A stretch of DNA of 18,022 nucleotides from Phycisphaerales bacterium UBA966 (GCA_002292895.1 DBCE01000162.1:1-18022); one strand, 5' to 3'; positions 1-7,915 are shown, counted from the first letter of the stretch. Numbers and translations are program-made. The notes: generated from the letters alone by a model not told the origin.

Positions 1-2220
1 GTTCAGATCGCTCAGACTTGAACTTTGGAACGGAACGTCCTGTCCCTGGAAGAATTTCGCTTCCTTGTTGTCGCTGGTAAAGACGCGCGGCTGTTGCAGA
101 ATGCGCACCGATGTCTCTTCAGCCAACGCCTGCAGGATCACGTTGGTATCAATGCCGAAGGCAAAGATGGACTTGTTGAGATCTGGTGGGAAGATGTCAC
201 TCTTCTCGCCGTCGAACGTTGTGCCAACCACCACCGCATTATTTGGGTTGACTGGTCCAACACCCTGGCCCCACTTGATACCCAACTGGAAGTCATCTCC
301 GAGCTGAACTTCTGCAAGCACCACAGAGATCATCACCTGGCGGCCAGGCTGATCAAGGTCATGCACAATGTCGGCCAAACTGTCTTGAATCTCCGGCGGC
401 GCCAGAATCAACAGTGAGTTCTGACCGGCATTGGGCACCACTCGGCTCTTGCCAACCAGTGCGCTGACCTCCGTGGCCGTGTCTCCGGCACCACGGCCGG
501 ACTGCCATGGGAACTGAATTCCGCCACCCGAGCCACCGCCTCCGGGGAGGTTGGTGTTGCCACTGGTGAATGCATTGGTGTTTGAGGCCCCGTTGGCTCC
601 GCCGCTGGCAACATTGAAGTCGATTCCCGAGAGGCCTTCCTCAGGTGCACGAATCGATGCCGTCGATCCAGACTGCGCCAGCAGGGCGTTGAGAATTTCC
701 GCCAACTCCACTGCACTTGCGTGCTTGAGCGGGATGTTCTTTGGCATGCCTGCTTGAAGCGGGCGATCAATCTCCTCAATCAACTCGTCGAGCCATTTGA
801 AGTTGTCAGGAGTCTTACTGACAATGATCAGTCGGTTGGAATCCGGGTACGCCTCAATGCGGAAGATGTTGGCGATGGCCACATCGGCACCCGATGATCC
901 ACCACCGCCACCGCCGCCGAGCCCTTGAACCCGTGATGCGCCAGTGTTGCCGGCGCCGCCTGTTCGTCGCGCGCCACTGCCTGCGCCGCCGCCGCCCTCA
1001 AGCAGCGATTGCAGCACCGCCTGCACTTTGAGTGGGTCGGTGTACTTCAGGTCATAGAGTCGGAAGATGCCACCAGTGGTTTCCGATGACGGAGCATCAA
1101 GCACTTCGATCAGCGACTCGATCTCCTTCATGATGCTCGGCTCAGCACGAATAGTCATGCTGTTGGTGGCCGGGAGCACAGTGACCACCAGTTGCTCACT
1201 GGTACCTACCAGTTCGCTACCGCCGCCTTGAGCGGCACCAGGAGTGCGACCGCGATTCTGCCCAGGCTGTTGCGGCTGTCCGCCACCAGCGCGCGGAGTG
1301 GACGCTCCGCCCGACGGGCCGCGCGAGGAAAATAGCTCAGTAATGATGCCCTGAATCGTCTGCGCGTCTTGGTAAAGCAGTCGAATGGTCTTGGTGCGCA
1401 CGTCCACGTAGGCGGCCACATCAAGCAGGTCAATCATGTTCTGCACGCGCTTCGCCAGTGCAATGTCGCCTTCCAAGATGATCTGGTTGGAGTTGTTGTC
1501 CACTTGCAGTGTGGCGTAACTCGGCAACGAATCTTGCAAGCGTTCAAACACCTGTGAAGCCTTGGTGTTCTTGATACGGAACACCTTGATGACAATGTTT
1601 CCGTTCTCAGGAAGCGGGGAGATGTCAACGTCTGGCCCAAGCACCTTGGCAGGCTGCAACTGATTCAGTTCCGTCAGACTGTCAATCAGAATCATGTCCT
1701 CGGTTTCAACAACACCGAGTCCATTGAGGCGGAATGCTTGGAAGATCAGATTGAGCGCTTCGCTCTTGAGCATCTTGCGATCACTGACAATGGTGATCTT
1801 GATCGGCGTCAGTGCAGTTTGCTTCGGGATGACCACCTTGCCGGTCCACAGCGAGATGGTGTCGATGAGCGTCTTGATTTCCTGGTCACGGAATTGGAGT
1901 CCGACCAGTTCATCAGTGACTGGCGCCTTGCGGCCTGATCCAGGTCCGCGGTCCGGTCCGGTTGCGGGTGTCGACTCTGCAGCGACTGGTGGCGTGACTG
2001 CCTCGACAGCGGGCGTCTCCTCTGGCGGCAGGTCCATCGGCTGATTCATCCCGTCGCCGCCGTTGCTTCCCGGCTCCTGCGGCGAATCTTGGAACGCAGC
2101 GGTTGCCGCGTGCCCGACCGGTGACGCAAGCAGGGCAATGAGCAGTGCAAGGGAGGTGGTGTGTCGAGTCTGCAAATGTGGTCTCCAAGCGATGTGCCAG
2201 GGTGCTCGGTACGGAGCCAT
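1..2220 (-). CDS. gspD: GspD, T2SS outer-membrane secretin (3' part beyond left edge)
   Basis: This is the secretin subunit that forms the outer-membrane channel of the T2SS. The frame is open for 740 codons to base 1, so the C-terminal part of the secretin barrel and any S-domain lie outside the window. Residues 1 to about 38 are a signal peptide (hydrophobic LALLIALLASPVGHA). An N0 domain spans about 101-182. Four N1-type modules follow at about 210-268, 275-377, 384-487 and 494-626. The secretin core starts near 628 (QVMISVVLAEVQLGDDF) and reaches the conserved LQQPRVFTSDN and GQDVPF segments. Modules 2 to 4 carry Gly-rich inserts. The ATG at 2220 is in frame, but a TTG at 2175 has a better ribosome site (GGAGA six bases upstream) and still leaves a signal peptide, so the start is uncertain. 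It is the last visible gene of the operon, 192 bases after the GspC-like gene. Confidence 0.93.
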   Translation of the reverse strand, partial: MAPYRAPWHIAWRPHLQTRHTTSLALLIALLASPVGHAATAAFQDSPQEPGSNGGDGMNQPMDLPPEETPAVEAVTPPVAAESTPATGPDRGPGSGRKAPVTDELVGLQFRDQEIKTLIDTISLWTGKVVIPKQTALTPIKITIVSDRKMLKSEALNLIFQAFRLNGLGVVETEDMILIDSLTELNQLQPAKVLGPDVDISPLPENGNIVIKVFRIKNTKASQVFERLQDSLPSYATLQVDNNSNQIILEGDIALAKRVQNMIDLLDVAAYVDVRTKTIRLLYQDAQTIQGIITELFSSRGPSGGASTPRAGGGQPQQPGQNRGRTPGAAQGGGSELVGTSEQLVVTVLPATNSMTIRAEPSIMKEIESLIEVLDAPSSETTGGIFRLYDLKYTDPLKVQAVLQSLLEGGGGAGSGARRTGGAGNTGASRVQGLGGGGGGGSSGADVAIANIFRIEAYPDSNRLIIVSKTPDNFKWLDELIEEIDRPLQAGMPKNIPLKHASAVELAEILNALLAQSGSTASIRAPEEGLSGIDFNVASGGANGASNTNAFTSGNTNLPGGGGSGGGIQFPWQSGRGAGDTATEVSALVGKSRVVPNAGQNSLLILAPPEIQDSLADIVHDLDQPGRQVMISVVLAEVQLGDDFQLGIKWGQGVGPVNPNNAVVVGTTFDGEKSDIFPPDLNKSIFAFGIDTNVILQALAEETSVRILQQPRVFTSDNKEAKFFQGQDVPFQSSSLSDLN
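343..1593 (-). repeat. Four consecutive N1-type (secretin_N) modules inside gspD
   Basis: Within the secretin, four segments share the plan of a leading beta strand and helix, then a strand with a hydrophobic I/L pattern, then a helix ending in L-D or I-D. They begin at VFRIKNTKAS, TIRLLYQDAQ, IFRLYDLKYT and NIPLKHASAV, and end at MIDLLD, LIEVLD, LIEEID and IVHDLD. Modules 2, 3 and 4 have the loop between their halves expanded by glycine-, serine- and asparagine-rich sequence. Classical GspD has N1 to N3 after N0, so this protein appears to have one extra periplasmic ring. The boundaries are read by eye. Confidence 0.7.
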
Positions 2221-2412
2221 CTGGACGGGGACCAGTTAGAGCTCATTGGAGCCAGAACATGGTCTTGTAGGTTCTATCGGCTGTGTGGGTCCGTTGACTA
2301 AGAAACGCCAGTCCCCCGTGGTGGATTGCTGGCGAGCCCCGGTTTCTGAGGGGTTTTGGGAGTAAATACTGCCGGTACTTCCGGCCGCCCGACCCCCGTC
2401 CCCGCCGCCCCG
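2221..2412. other. 192-base gap between the GspC-like gene and gspD
   Basis: No gene is visible here. On the minus strand a 6-base inverted repeat (CGCCAG at 2334-2329, CTGGCG at 2311-2306, 17-base loop) is followed by TTTCTTAG, a very weak terminator candidate. I found no convincing promoter for gspD. The gap is longer than most in the operon, so a separate promoter or processing site for the secretin message is possible but unproven. Confidence 0.4.
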
Positions 2413-3447
2413 TTAGCGGGTGAGATCCTCAAGGCGCTGGACCAACCACTGCTCCTCGGCCTCCAGGCGCTGGCGAGTGGCATCGTTCAGGTCTGGGCGC
2501 GCTCTGGCCGCCGCCACCTGTGCCAGCGCCGTTCGGGCGGGCTCAACCTCCATCCGTGAGACCGCCGCTTGGGTGATTGCAGCGGGAATAGGCGGCACAG
2601 CGGACGTGGAATTGAGGACGGGTGCGGTTTCGGCTGCCCCGGCAGCGCCACCCGCTCCGTTACTGCCACTCGCCCCGGCAGCGCCAACGGATCCAGAGCC
2701 CCCAGCAGCTTCGGTCGAGCCACCGGCTCCCGCAGCGGCTCCGTTCGCCCCCGTTCCGCTTTGAATGCCACTGGCCCCTCCGCCCGTCACTGCGCCGGAT
2801 GGCGTGGCCGTCTTGGTGCCCATGGTTCCTGCGGAGCCCGATCCGCTTCGGATTCCAACCCCGCCGGCGCCCGTGGCGGGTTCGACCGTCACGCCGGACG
2901 GCGTACTCGCGCTCGTCAGCGGCTTGAAGTTCGCCTCATTCATCTTCTGACCAACCGCCACGTCGTATTCCTTGCCCTTGTGGCGGATCTTCACCATCCA
3001 CGGCGAGATGATCTCGACCAGTGTGATCCCTTCCGCGTCCTTGCCGAGTTCAACGGTGCGAGCGCCTTCAAGGTAGAGGGTGCTGCCGAGCATGCCGACC
3101 ACTTTCGGGCCGCTGTATTCGGTTGGTGCTTGTGGCGGCGGCGGCGGTGGGGACGGCGGCGGCGGTGGTGGTGGCGGCGGAATCTTGCGCTTCCAGTCCT
3201 GTGGGGCGAAGAACAACGAGCGTCCCGCAAAGCGCGACTCATACGTCCCCTGCGTTGTCTCATGTTGCGCAAGCAGCGGCGTAGTGACATCAACCGCGTC
3301 TATCGATGCCGAAGGGCGAAAGATGTCAAGCAGCAGCGGGACAGAGTGTTGCACCAACACCACCGCGCCAGCACTTGCGCACAACACCGTGGCCACCAAC
3401 ATTCCTGACCAACGAATACCGGATGGAAGTTGAAACTGCAGATTCAT
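2413..3447 (-). CDS. gspC: GspC/PilP-like inner-membrane to periplasm linker protein
   Basis: This 344-residue protein probably connects the inner-membrane platform to the secretin, the role of GspC. It has a short cytoplasmic N-terminus and one membrane helix (about 15-35). A polyproline spacer (90-105: nine Pro, one Ser, six Pro) is followed by an HR-like beta domain at about 113-169 (STLYLEGARTVEL to EYDVAVGQ). A Gly/Ser/Ala-rich linker of about 110 residues leads to a charged helical module at the C-terminus (about 294-344). That module resembles the GspL C-terminus and is not usual in GspC. The ATG at 3447 is chosen over an upstream in-frame start because it overlaps the gspM stop as ATGA and has GGGAGG about eight bases upstream. 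The HR domain could equally be called PilP-like. It sits directly before gspD, its expected partner. Confidence 0.75.
   Translation of the reverse strand: MNLQFQLPSGIRWSGMLVATVLCASAGAVVLVQHSVPLLLDIFRPSASIDAVDVTTPLLAQHETTQGTYESRFAGRSLFFAPQDWKRKIPPPPPPPPPSPPPPPPQAPTEYSGPKVVGMLGSTLYLEGARTVELGKDAEGITLVEIISPWMVKIRHKGKEYDVAVGQKMNEANFKPLTSASTPSGVTVEPATGAGGVGIRSGSGSAGTMGTKTATPSGAVTGGGASGIQSGTGANGAAAGAGGSTEAAGGSGSVGAAGASGSNGAGGAAGAAETAPVLNSTSAVPPIPAAITQAAVSRMEVEPARTALAQVAAARARPDLNDATRQRLEAEEQWLVQRLEDLTR
2434..2556 (-). other. C-terminal helical module of the GspC-like protein, homologous to the GspL tail
   Basis: Residues 298-338 of the GspC-like protein align without gaps to residues 669-709 of the GspL-like protein, with 20 of 41 positions identical by hand count. 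The shared pattern includes RM at the start, AR-x-AL-x2-V, then AR-x-R-x-DL-x-DA, then RL-x2-E-x3-L-x2-R. In both proteins a proline-containing segment and a long low-complexity linker precede it. The predicted form is two amphipathic helices. The function is unknown. Confidence 0.75.
3133..3180 (-). repeat. Polyproline-encoding tract (CCG/CCA repeats) in gspC
   Basis: Sixteen codons encode nine prolines, one serine and six prolines, using CCG and CCA. The tract separates the membrane-proximal region from the HR-like domain and probably forms a stiff polyproline II rod in the periplasm. Runs of this length normally need elongation factor P for translation. The triplet repeat may be prone to length change. 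Confidence 0.85.
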
Positions 3448-4106
3448 CGTGCGGACCTCCCGGTTGCAGCGATCACCCATGTCTCAATGGTTGCCTGCAC
3501 AGTGACCTTGCGATTCTGGTCATTTTTCTGCAGTCGCAACGAAGTGATGCCATCGATCATCGGGTGCGATTCCAAGTCTGCCAGGAATTTCGGCAACTCG
3601 TCTGCGGTGGTTTCAAATTTCACTTCGGCCTGGAGGCGATCAATGGATGAACCAAGCAGCGAAGCGTCATTGTCCTTCACGCGTTGTCCAGTCCGCGCTT
3701 CGTAACTGTAGCCCGCTACCTTGTGCTTGCGGGCAACTTCGTCAATCGCACGCGCCAGTTCCTCGCGACCGACCGCTGCTGGTCCAGGGGGAACCACTGG
3801 ACCAAACGTCGCCACTGATCGGCGCAGGTCAGCACTCACCGTGCTGTTGCGCTTGGCGCCACGATCCAACGCCGCTTCAATGCGTTCGCTTTCGGAAGCC
3901 CATCCGCGCGCGTATGACCATAGCAACTCATCAATCGCAAACCACGCAATCACGACAAGCACTGCAATGACGAGCCATTGTTGCCGGCGCGGAAGCGCGT
4001 CGTAGCGCATGCGCAGATCAGCAGCTTGATTCCGGAACGAACGGCGCTTCTTGGCACGCGCTGGTGCGGGAATGCTGCTCTCGAGGTTGGCGGGAAGATT
4101 GGTCAT
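3444..4106 (-). CDS. gspM: GspM, T2SS inner-membrane platform protein (PilO-like fold)
   Basis: This 220-residue bitopic protein matches the GspM/PilO plan. It has a basic cytoplasmic N-terminus of about 43 residues, one membrane helix (about 44-62, WLVIAVLVVIAWFAIDELLW), a coiled region, and a C-terminal ferredoxin-like domain (about 145-215) with alternating strands such as RLQAEVKFETTADELPKFL and RKVTVQATIETWVI. GspM pairs with GspL in the platform that holds GspE and GspF. The assignment rests on topology, length and position between gspL and gspC, because sequence conservation in this family is low. The start lies 22 bases after the gspL stop, with no strong Shine-Dalgarno sequence. Its stop overlaps the gspC start as ATGA, implying coupled translation. 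Confidence 0.82.
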   Translation of the reverse strand: MTNLPANLESSIPAPARAKKRRSFRNQAADLRMRYDALPRRQQWLVIAVLVVIAWFAIDELLWSYARGWASESERIEAALDRGAKRNSTVSADLRRSVATFGPVVPPGPAAVGREELARAIDEVARKHKVAGYSYEARTGQRVKDNDASLLGSSIDRLQAEVKFETTADELPKFLADLESHPMIDGITSLRLQKNDQNRKVTVQATIETWVIAATGRSAR

Positions 4107-4128
4107 AGTTGCACTGGAGCGTTCGATT

Positions 4129-6270
4129 TCATTCGTGCTTGCATCGTTCGAGCAGAAGGTCGAACTCGGTCTTCAGGCGAGTCTTGACTGCGTCGTCAAG
4201 ATCGGCGCGCTGTCGTGCTCGTGAGACCTTTACAAGGGCCTCGCGTGCTTCTTCACGGCTCATGCGTTTGATTTCATTTTCACTCAATACTGGCGGCGGC
4301 GGCTCAACTTCGCTGCTTCCGCCAAGGTTGCCGCGTGTGGCCAGCCCACCGCGCGTCGCTGAGCCTGCAGCGCGTGCTCCGCGGGCGGCGGATTTGCTGT
4401 CAGCGCCTGCAGCCGCAGTGGAGCCTGCATCGGCGGTCGCGGTATCAGCTGGTTCAGTATTCGCGGCCGCTTCACCGGCACTATCCGTCGCTGATGCGCC
4501 GCGGCTGGTTGTGCCTGACGGCGTGGATGTCGTACCGGCGGATGACTTCCCCCGTCCCGAGCCGCGCGCCTGACGACCGCTTTCTTTACTTGCCGTTGCT
4601 TCTCCGTCGGTCGGCTCATCGCCTGAAGCGGCGGCGACCGTGCTGCCTGACCGTGGTGCCACAGGAGACGCGGCGTCAGATGTCACATCGGATGCACCAG
4701 TTGACCGTGATGCCGAGCTCGGTGCGGGAGTGTTCCGCGTATCCAGTCCCGACGCCACCGCGTCAACATCGTCCGGCGGTGGCCCGTAGCGACGGACTCG
4801 CATGGATGTGCGCGCAAAGTCTTGTGCTTCGGGGAAGGCCACGGTGTAGGTGGGCCGCACCGCTGTGGCGTTGATTGCAAACTCTTGATAGCCGCGCGTG
4901 TCTGGCGCTTCCGAGTTCCGCAACACTTGTTCAAACGCTCCGCTTTCGCGCAGTTGCTTCTCCATCTGCAACATGATCTCGGTGCCTTGCAGCCCGCCCG
5001 CGGCACGAGCCTTGCCGCGCACCGTGACCGCTTGGCCTTTGGCCGACTGCGCAACATTGATGAATTCCACCTCAATACCGTCGGGTGCACTGCATGCAAT
5101 GTCGGAAAGCGTCTTGGTCATGGAAGCACCTTGGCGTCCAAGCACGCGGTACATGGCCTGCTTCTTGCGATCGAGTTCCTCTGCCTTCACGTATCCCTCA
5201 AGGTCGGGGAGTTTCCAGCGCAGAAGCAGTAAACGCGCGCCCTCCACAGCAAGGGGCGCAAGTGCGATCGTCAAGATTCCCACCAGCATGATGCGACGCG
5301 CCGTGCGTGGTTCAGAGATGCGGTTAATCAGTGCACCAACGCGGTCCGGACGTGCGCTCAAGTCAGTCCATTGCAGTCGGGTCAATGGCATGGCAGGCCC
5401 GCTTGCGGCGAGCGCGATGCCAACAGCCAGGCCATGCGTGCGCCACCACTGCGGGTCCGAAGCCTCATCGCAATCGCGCACTAATGCTGATAGTTTTTCG
5501 AGGTCGGCATCGGCACAACCGAATCCACCAGACAGCGCGCCGCGGGCCGCTTGCACGGTCCGCTCAATGGTGTTTGGAATTTCGGCACCGGGCACACCAG
5601 CATGCACGCACGCTTCGCCGACTGCTTGCGCTACCTCAGCAATCTCAATGTCTTCGCCGTTTCCACCTGCGCGGATCACTCGTGCTAACAAGCCGCGGGT
5701 AGTTGGAACGCACACCGAAAGCACGCCGTTTGCTGAATCAACCCACAACAGCGGAGCATCGGTCACCGAAGCAATAGCTGCGAGACCTGCGATCGCTGGC
5801 GCAAATGAAACCATCGGTCCTTCACTGAGTCCGATTGGCATGTCGGCGCGGTTGGCATCTTCTGGCCACTCAGCAACAAGCCCAGTACGGATACCTTCAC
5901 CACGTTCACGCGGGAGCAGGGCCGAAGCCACGCGCCAATCAGAAGTTCGCCCTTGCACAAAGGCGCTGGCATTCAGTTGCAGTGCGCCCTCAAGGCGCGC
6001 CTCATCAGCGGGCGGCAGTTGCACCGCACGAACGATGACGTCAGCGCCCGGAAGCGCAACGATGGCACGTGCGGCGCGCTGGGTTTCAATCCACTTGCTC
6101 ACGCGTTCGTCGTCGGTACCAAAGTGCTGCGCAGCCAACATGCTGACTGCTCCATCGCTTGTGCGCAGCGATGTCAGTTCGAACCCATCGCGCGTGGCGC
6201 GGATCACTGCCACCACGCGGGGATCGCGCGTGAGGGCGGGGACTACGGGCTTCTTTGGTGACTTCTTCAT
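4129..6270 (-). CDS. gspL: GspL, T2SS platform protein with PilM- and PilN-like parts and an extended C-terminus
   Basis: This is a 713-residue protein, much longer than typical GspL (about 400). Residues 17 to about 315 form an actin-like cytoplasmic domain of the PilM/GspL type, which recruits GspE. A membrane helix lies at about 326-349. A PilN/ferredoxin-like periplasmic domain follows at about 383-473. A Ser/Thr/Ala/Gly-rich linker of about 150 residues (about 500-655) then leads to a charged helical module (664-713) that is also found at the end of the GspC-like protein. The start at 6270 (MKKSPKKP) is chosen because it falls just after the gspK stop; the longer frame would overlap gspK by about 77 bases. 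No strong ribosome site is visible. The linker and tail are the unusual parts. Confidence 0.87.
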   Translation of the reverse strand: MKKSPKKPVVPALTRDPRVVAVIRATRDGFELTSLRTSDGAVSMLAAQHFGTDDERVSKWIETQRAARAIVALPGADVIVRAVQLPPADEARLEGALQLNASAFVQGRTSDWRVASALLPRERGEGIRTGLVAEWPEDANRADMPIGLSEGPMVSFAPAIAGLAAIASVTDAPLLWVDSANGVLSVCVPTTRGLLARVIRAGGNGEDIEIAEVAQAVGEACVHAGVPGAEIPNTIERTVQAARGALSGGFGCADADLEKLSALVRDCDEASDPQWWRTHGLAVGIALAASGPAMPLTRLQWTDLSARPDRVGALINRISEPRTARRIMLVGILTIALAPLAVEGARLLLLRWKLPDLEGYVKAEELDRKKQAMYRVLGRQGASMTKTLSDIACSAPDGIEVEFINVAQSAKGQAVTVRGKARAAGGLQGTEIMLQMEKQLRESGAFEQVLRNSEAPDTRGYQEFAINATAVRPTYTVAFPEAQDFARTSMRVRRYGPPPDDVDAVASGLDTRNTPAPSSASRSTGASDVTSDAASPVAPRSGSTVAAASGDEPTDGEATASKESGRQARGSGRGKSSAGTTSTPSGTTSRGASATDSAGEAAANTEPADTATADAGSTAAAGADSKSAARGARAAGSATRGGLATRGNLGGSSEVEPPPPVLSENEIKRMSREEAREALVKVSRARQRADLDDAVKTRLKTEFDLLLERCKHE
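4144..4266 (-). other. C-terminal helical module of GspL, homologous to the GspC-like tail
   Basis: Residues 669-709 of GspL match residues 298-338 of the GspC-like protein at 20 of 41 ungapped positions. The conserved residues are spread through the whole module and include acidic DL-x-DA in the middle and RL-x2-E near the end. The module follows a PPPP segment, and the GspC copy follows a PPIP segment. Codon-level divergence is large, so any duplication is old. Confidence 0.75.
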
Positions 6271-6277
6271 TCGTGTT

Positions 6278-7915
6278 TCACTGCTCGCGGTAGGAGATGA
6301 TCTTGGCGGGAAGCTGAGACTTATCAATGACCGCCTCAATTTCAACTTCGGCACTCGTTGAGGCGGCTCGGCCGCGGCTCGTCACGGTATACACGCTGCT
6401 GGTGACATCAAATTGCGTGGCAAGTTGAGTAAGAACCGTGGGATTAATGCCGGACATGTCCGAAAGGTCGGCGAGGCTGGTAATGCCTTCCGGTTTGGCG
6501 CGTCGGCGAGCGATGATGGCATCCGCCAAGCGCGGATCAATCTCCAGGACTTCCTTGAGTACCGAGTCCGGTACGGTGTTGATATTCATGCGTCCGGGCA
6601 CCGGCTTGGTGAAGTCATCCGCGGTGGTTTCGCGTAAGACCGCTCGCAGTTGCGCATTGGTGAGGTTCGCCACAGCGGAGGCACCGCCGGTACCGCCGCT
6701 TGATCGACCGCTACTGGAACGGCCGCTCGATCCGCCGCCCGCCGATGATGACCCCCCGGCGCTAGTGGCCCCCCGACCGCCCGCTGCTCCGCCTGAAACA
6801 CTTTGCGCTCCGCCGCCGGTACTCACGGACATTCCGCCACTGCTACCACCACCCGTACCGCGACCGCCGCCCGTGCTGCCACCGCCACTCGTGCCGCCGC
6901 CGGTCTTGCCTCCGGTGCTGCCACTCCCGCCGCCACTGCTACCCGTGCCACCCGTACCACCCGCACCAGCAGGCGTACTCAGCTGACTCAGCGGCGTGGC
7001 AATCAGCGCCTCCGGCTTGGCATTTGCCTGGTTGCCATACGTTGCCAATGCTTTCGCTTGATCAGCATCAATTCCCAGTCGCTTGGTGAGCGACTCCGGA
7101 TCGGCGCCCTTCAGTGGCAATTTTTCTTCGCCACTCAGCGACATTGGGCTTTGCACGGAGGTGGCAGTCAGGAACTTTGACCACCCGCCGTCGAGTTTGC
7201 CATCAGGCTTGTCATTCGGAAAGCTCTTGTTTCCATCATTCTCGTTGGGATCAAGGCGTCCGTTGAGATTCCAGTCCTCGCCGCGGACGTACTGCGGCCA
7301 TGCGCCAGCAACCAACTCCAATTCAGCAAAGCTGCGGAAATTGCCATTGCGGGGCTTGTAGCCAAGCGAGCGATTGGAGTAGTAGTCGCTCTCGGCACCC
7401 AAGCCTTGGACATTGTCATCCGCATCGCGCCAGTCGACGATGGCGTCGACCACATCAGGCGTCATGTTCGGAATGTTGGTGAGTTGCACGCTGGTGGCCA
7501 CGTTGATGTTGAGCTTGGCACCCTCATCAAGAGGACCAGCCCATTCAAGCCCGTCAAGGAAATGTCGGATGTCCCAACTGCCAGTGGCGGTCGTTCCAGT
7601 GGCGTGCTCTTCCATGTCCCGTACGACCGCCATTGGATCATCGGGGTCAGCGTTCTCAAGGTGGAACTCCATGATCGCCACCATTTGCTCCATGCCTGCG
7701 CGCGCAGCCCATCGTGCTTGCACACGCGCGAGCGTTTCGCGTCCGACCACCGCTTGGCGGAACGTCACGATTTGTGTGGCAGAAACCAGCACCGCAGCAA
7801 CGGCCACTGCCCACACCACCACCACTACCACGCTGCCGCGGCGAGCCGTTGCGCGTTGCGACATTGGTGTGTTCATCGCTGTGCAGCCATGACGGATTGG
7901 TGCAAACATCATCAT
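6278..7915 (-). CDS. gspK: GspK, minor pseudopilin at the pseudopilus tip
   Basis: GspK caps the pseudopilus with GspI and GspJ. This 545-residue protein has a prepilin leader of 27 residues ending RRG, then a hydrophobic helix (SVVVVVVWAVAVAAVLV) without glutamate at +5, as is usual for GspK. Family signatures follow: KLNINVAT with a helix-hairpin-helix (134-165), VDWRDADDNVQGLGAESDYY (160-179), and FRSFAELELVAG (193-204). Residues 214-225 form an EF-hand-type loop. A Gly/Ser-rich stretch (about 314-415) is followed by a second helix-hairpin-helix-like part (RMNINTVPDSVL) and a C-terminal strand domain. The start at 7915 has GGAGGT five bases upstream and overlaps the gspJ stop as ATGA. It is longer than typical GspK (about 300-330), largely because of the linker. 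Confidence 0.93.
   Translation of the reverse strand: MMMFAPIRHGCTAMNTPMSQRATARRGSVVVVVVWAVAVAAVLVSATQIVTFRQAVVGRETLARVQARWAARAGMEQMVAIMEFHLENADPDDPMAVVRDMEEHATGTTATGSWDIRHFLDGLEWAGPLDEGAKLNINVATSVQLTNIPNMTPDVVDAIVDWRDADDNVQGLGAESDYYSNRSLGYKPRNGNFRSFAELELVAGAWPQYVRGEDWNLNGRLDPNENDGNKSFPNDKPDGKLDGGWSKFLTATSVQSPMSLSGEEKLPLKGADPESLTKRLGIDADQAKALATYGNQANAKPEALIATPLSQLSTPAGAGGTGGTGSSGGGSGSTGGKTGGGTSGGGSTGGGRGTGGGSSGGMSVSTGGGAQSVSGGAAGGRGATSAGGSSSAGGGSSGRSSSGRSSGGTGGASAVANLTNAQLRAVLRETTADDFTKPVPGRMNINTVPDSVLKEVLEIDPRLADAIIARRRAKPEGITSLADLSDMSGINPTVLTQLATQFDVTSSVYTVTSRGRAASTSAEVEIEAVIDKSQLPAKIISYREQ
6671..6976 (-). repeat. Gly/Ser-rich low-complexity tract inside gspK
   Basis: About 100 codons encode mainly glycine, serine and threonine with a few arginines (about residues 314-415). 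The tract splits the protein between its two helix-hairpin-helix-like parts. It reads as repeats of GGTGG, SGGGS and SSGRSSGG type rather than one exact unit. Confidence 0.85.
7181..7276 (-). other. EF-hand-type calcium loop pair encoded in gspK
   Basis: Residues 214-225 (DWNLNGRLDPNE) fit the 12-position EF-hand loop: D1, N3, N5, G6, L8, D9, E12. A second, degenerate copy at 234-245 keeps D5, G6, L8 and D9 but ends in W rather than E. GspK of enterotoxigenic E. coli is known to bind calcium, so a structural calcium site here is plausible. Confidence 0.65.

Noticed and set aside
2306..2334. Inverted repeat CGCCAG/CTGGCG followed by TTTCTTAG on the minus strand, as a terminator between gspC and gspD
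   Set aside because: Only six pairs with a 17-base loop and an interrupted T run; too weak to call, and it would stop transcription before the required secretin gene.
2569..3408. Plus-strand Arg/Gly/Trp-rich frame opposite gspC
   Set aside because: It is the complement of the proline- and glycine-rich linkers of gspC and is explained by that low-complexity DNA.
4898..6361. Long plus-strand open frame of 487 codons opposite gspL
   Set aside because: It is antisense to a gene with clear GspL domains. Its translation is Ser/Arg/Ala-rich without domains, typical of a shadow frame in GC-rich DNA.
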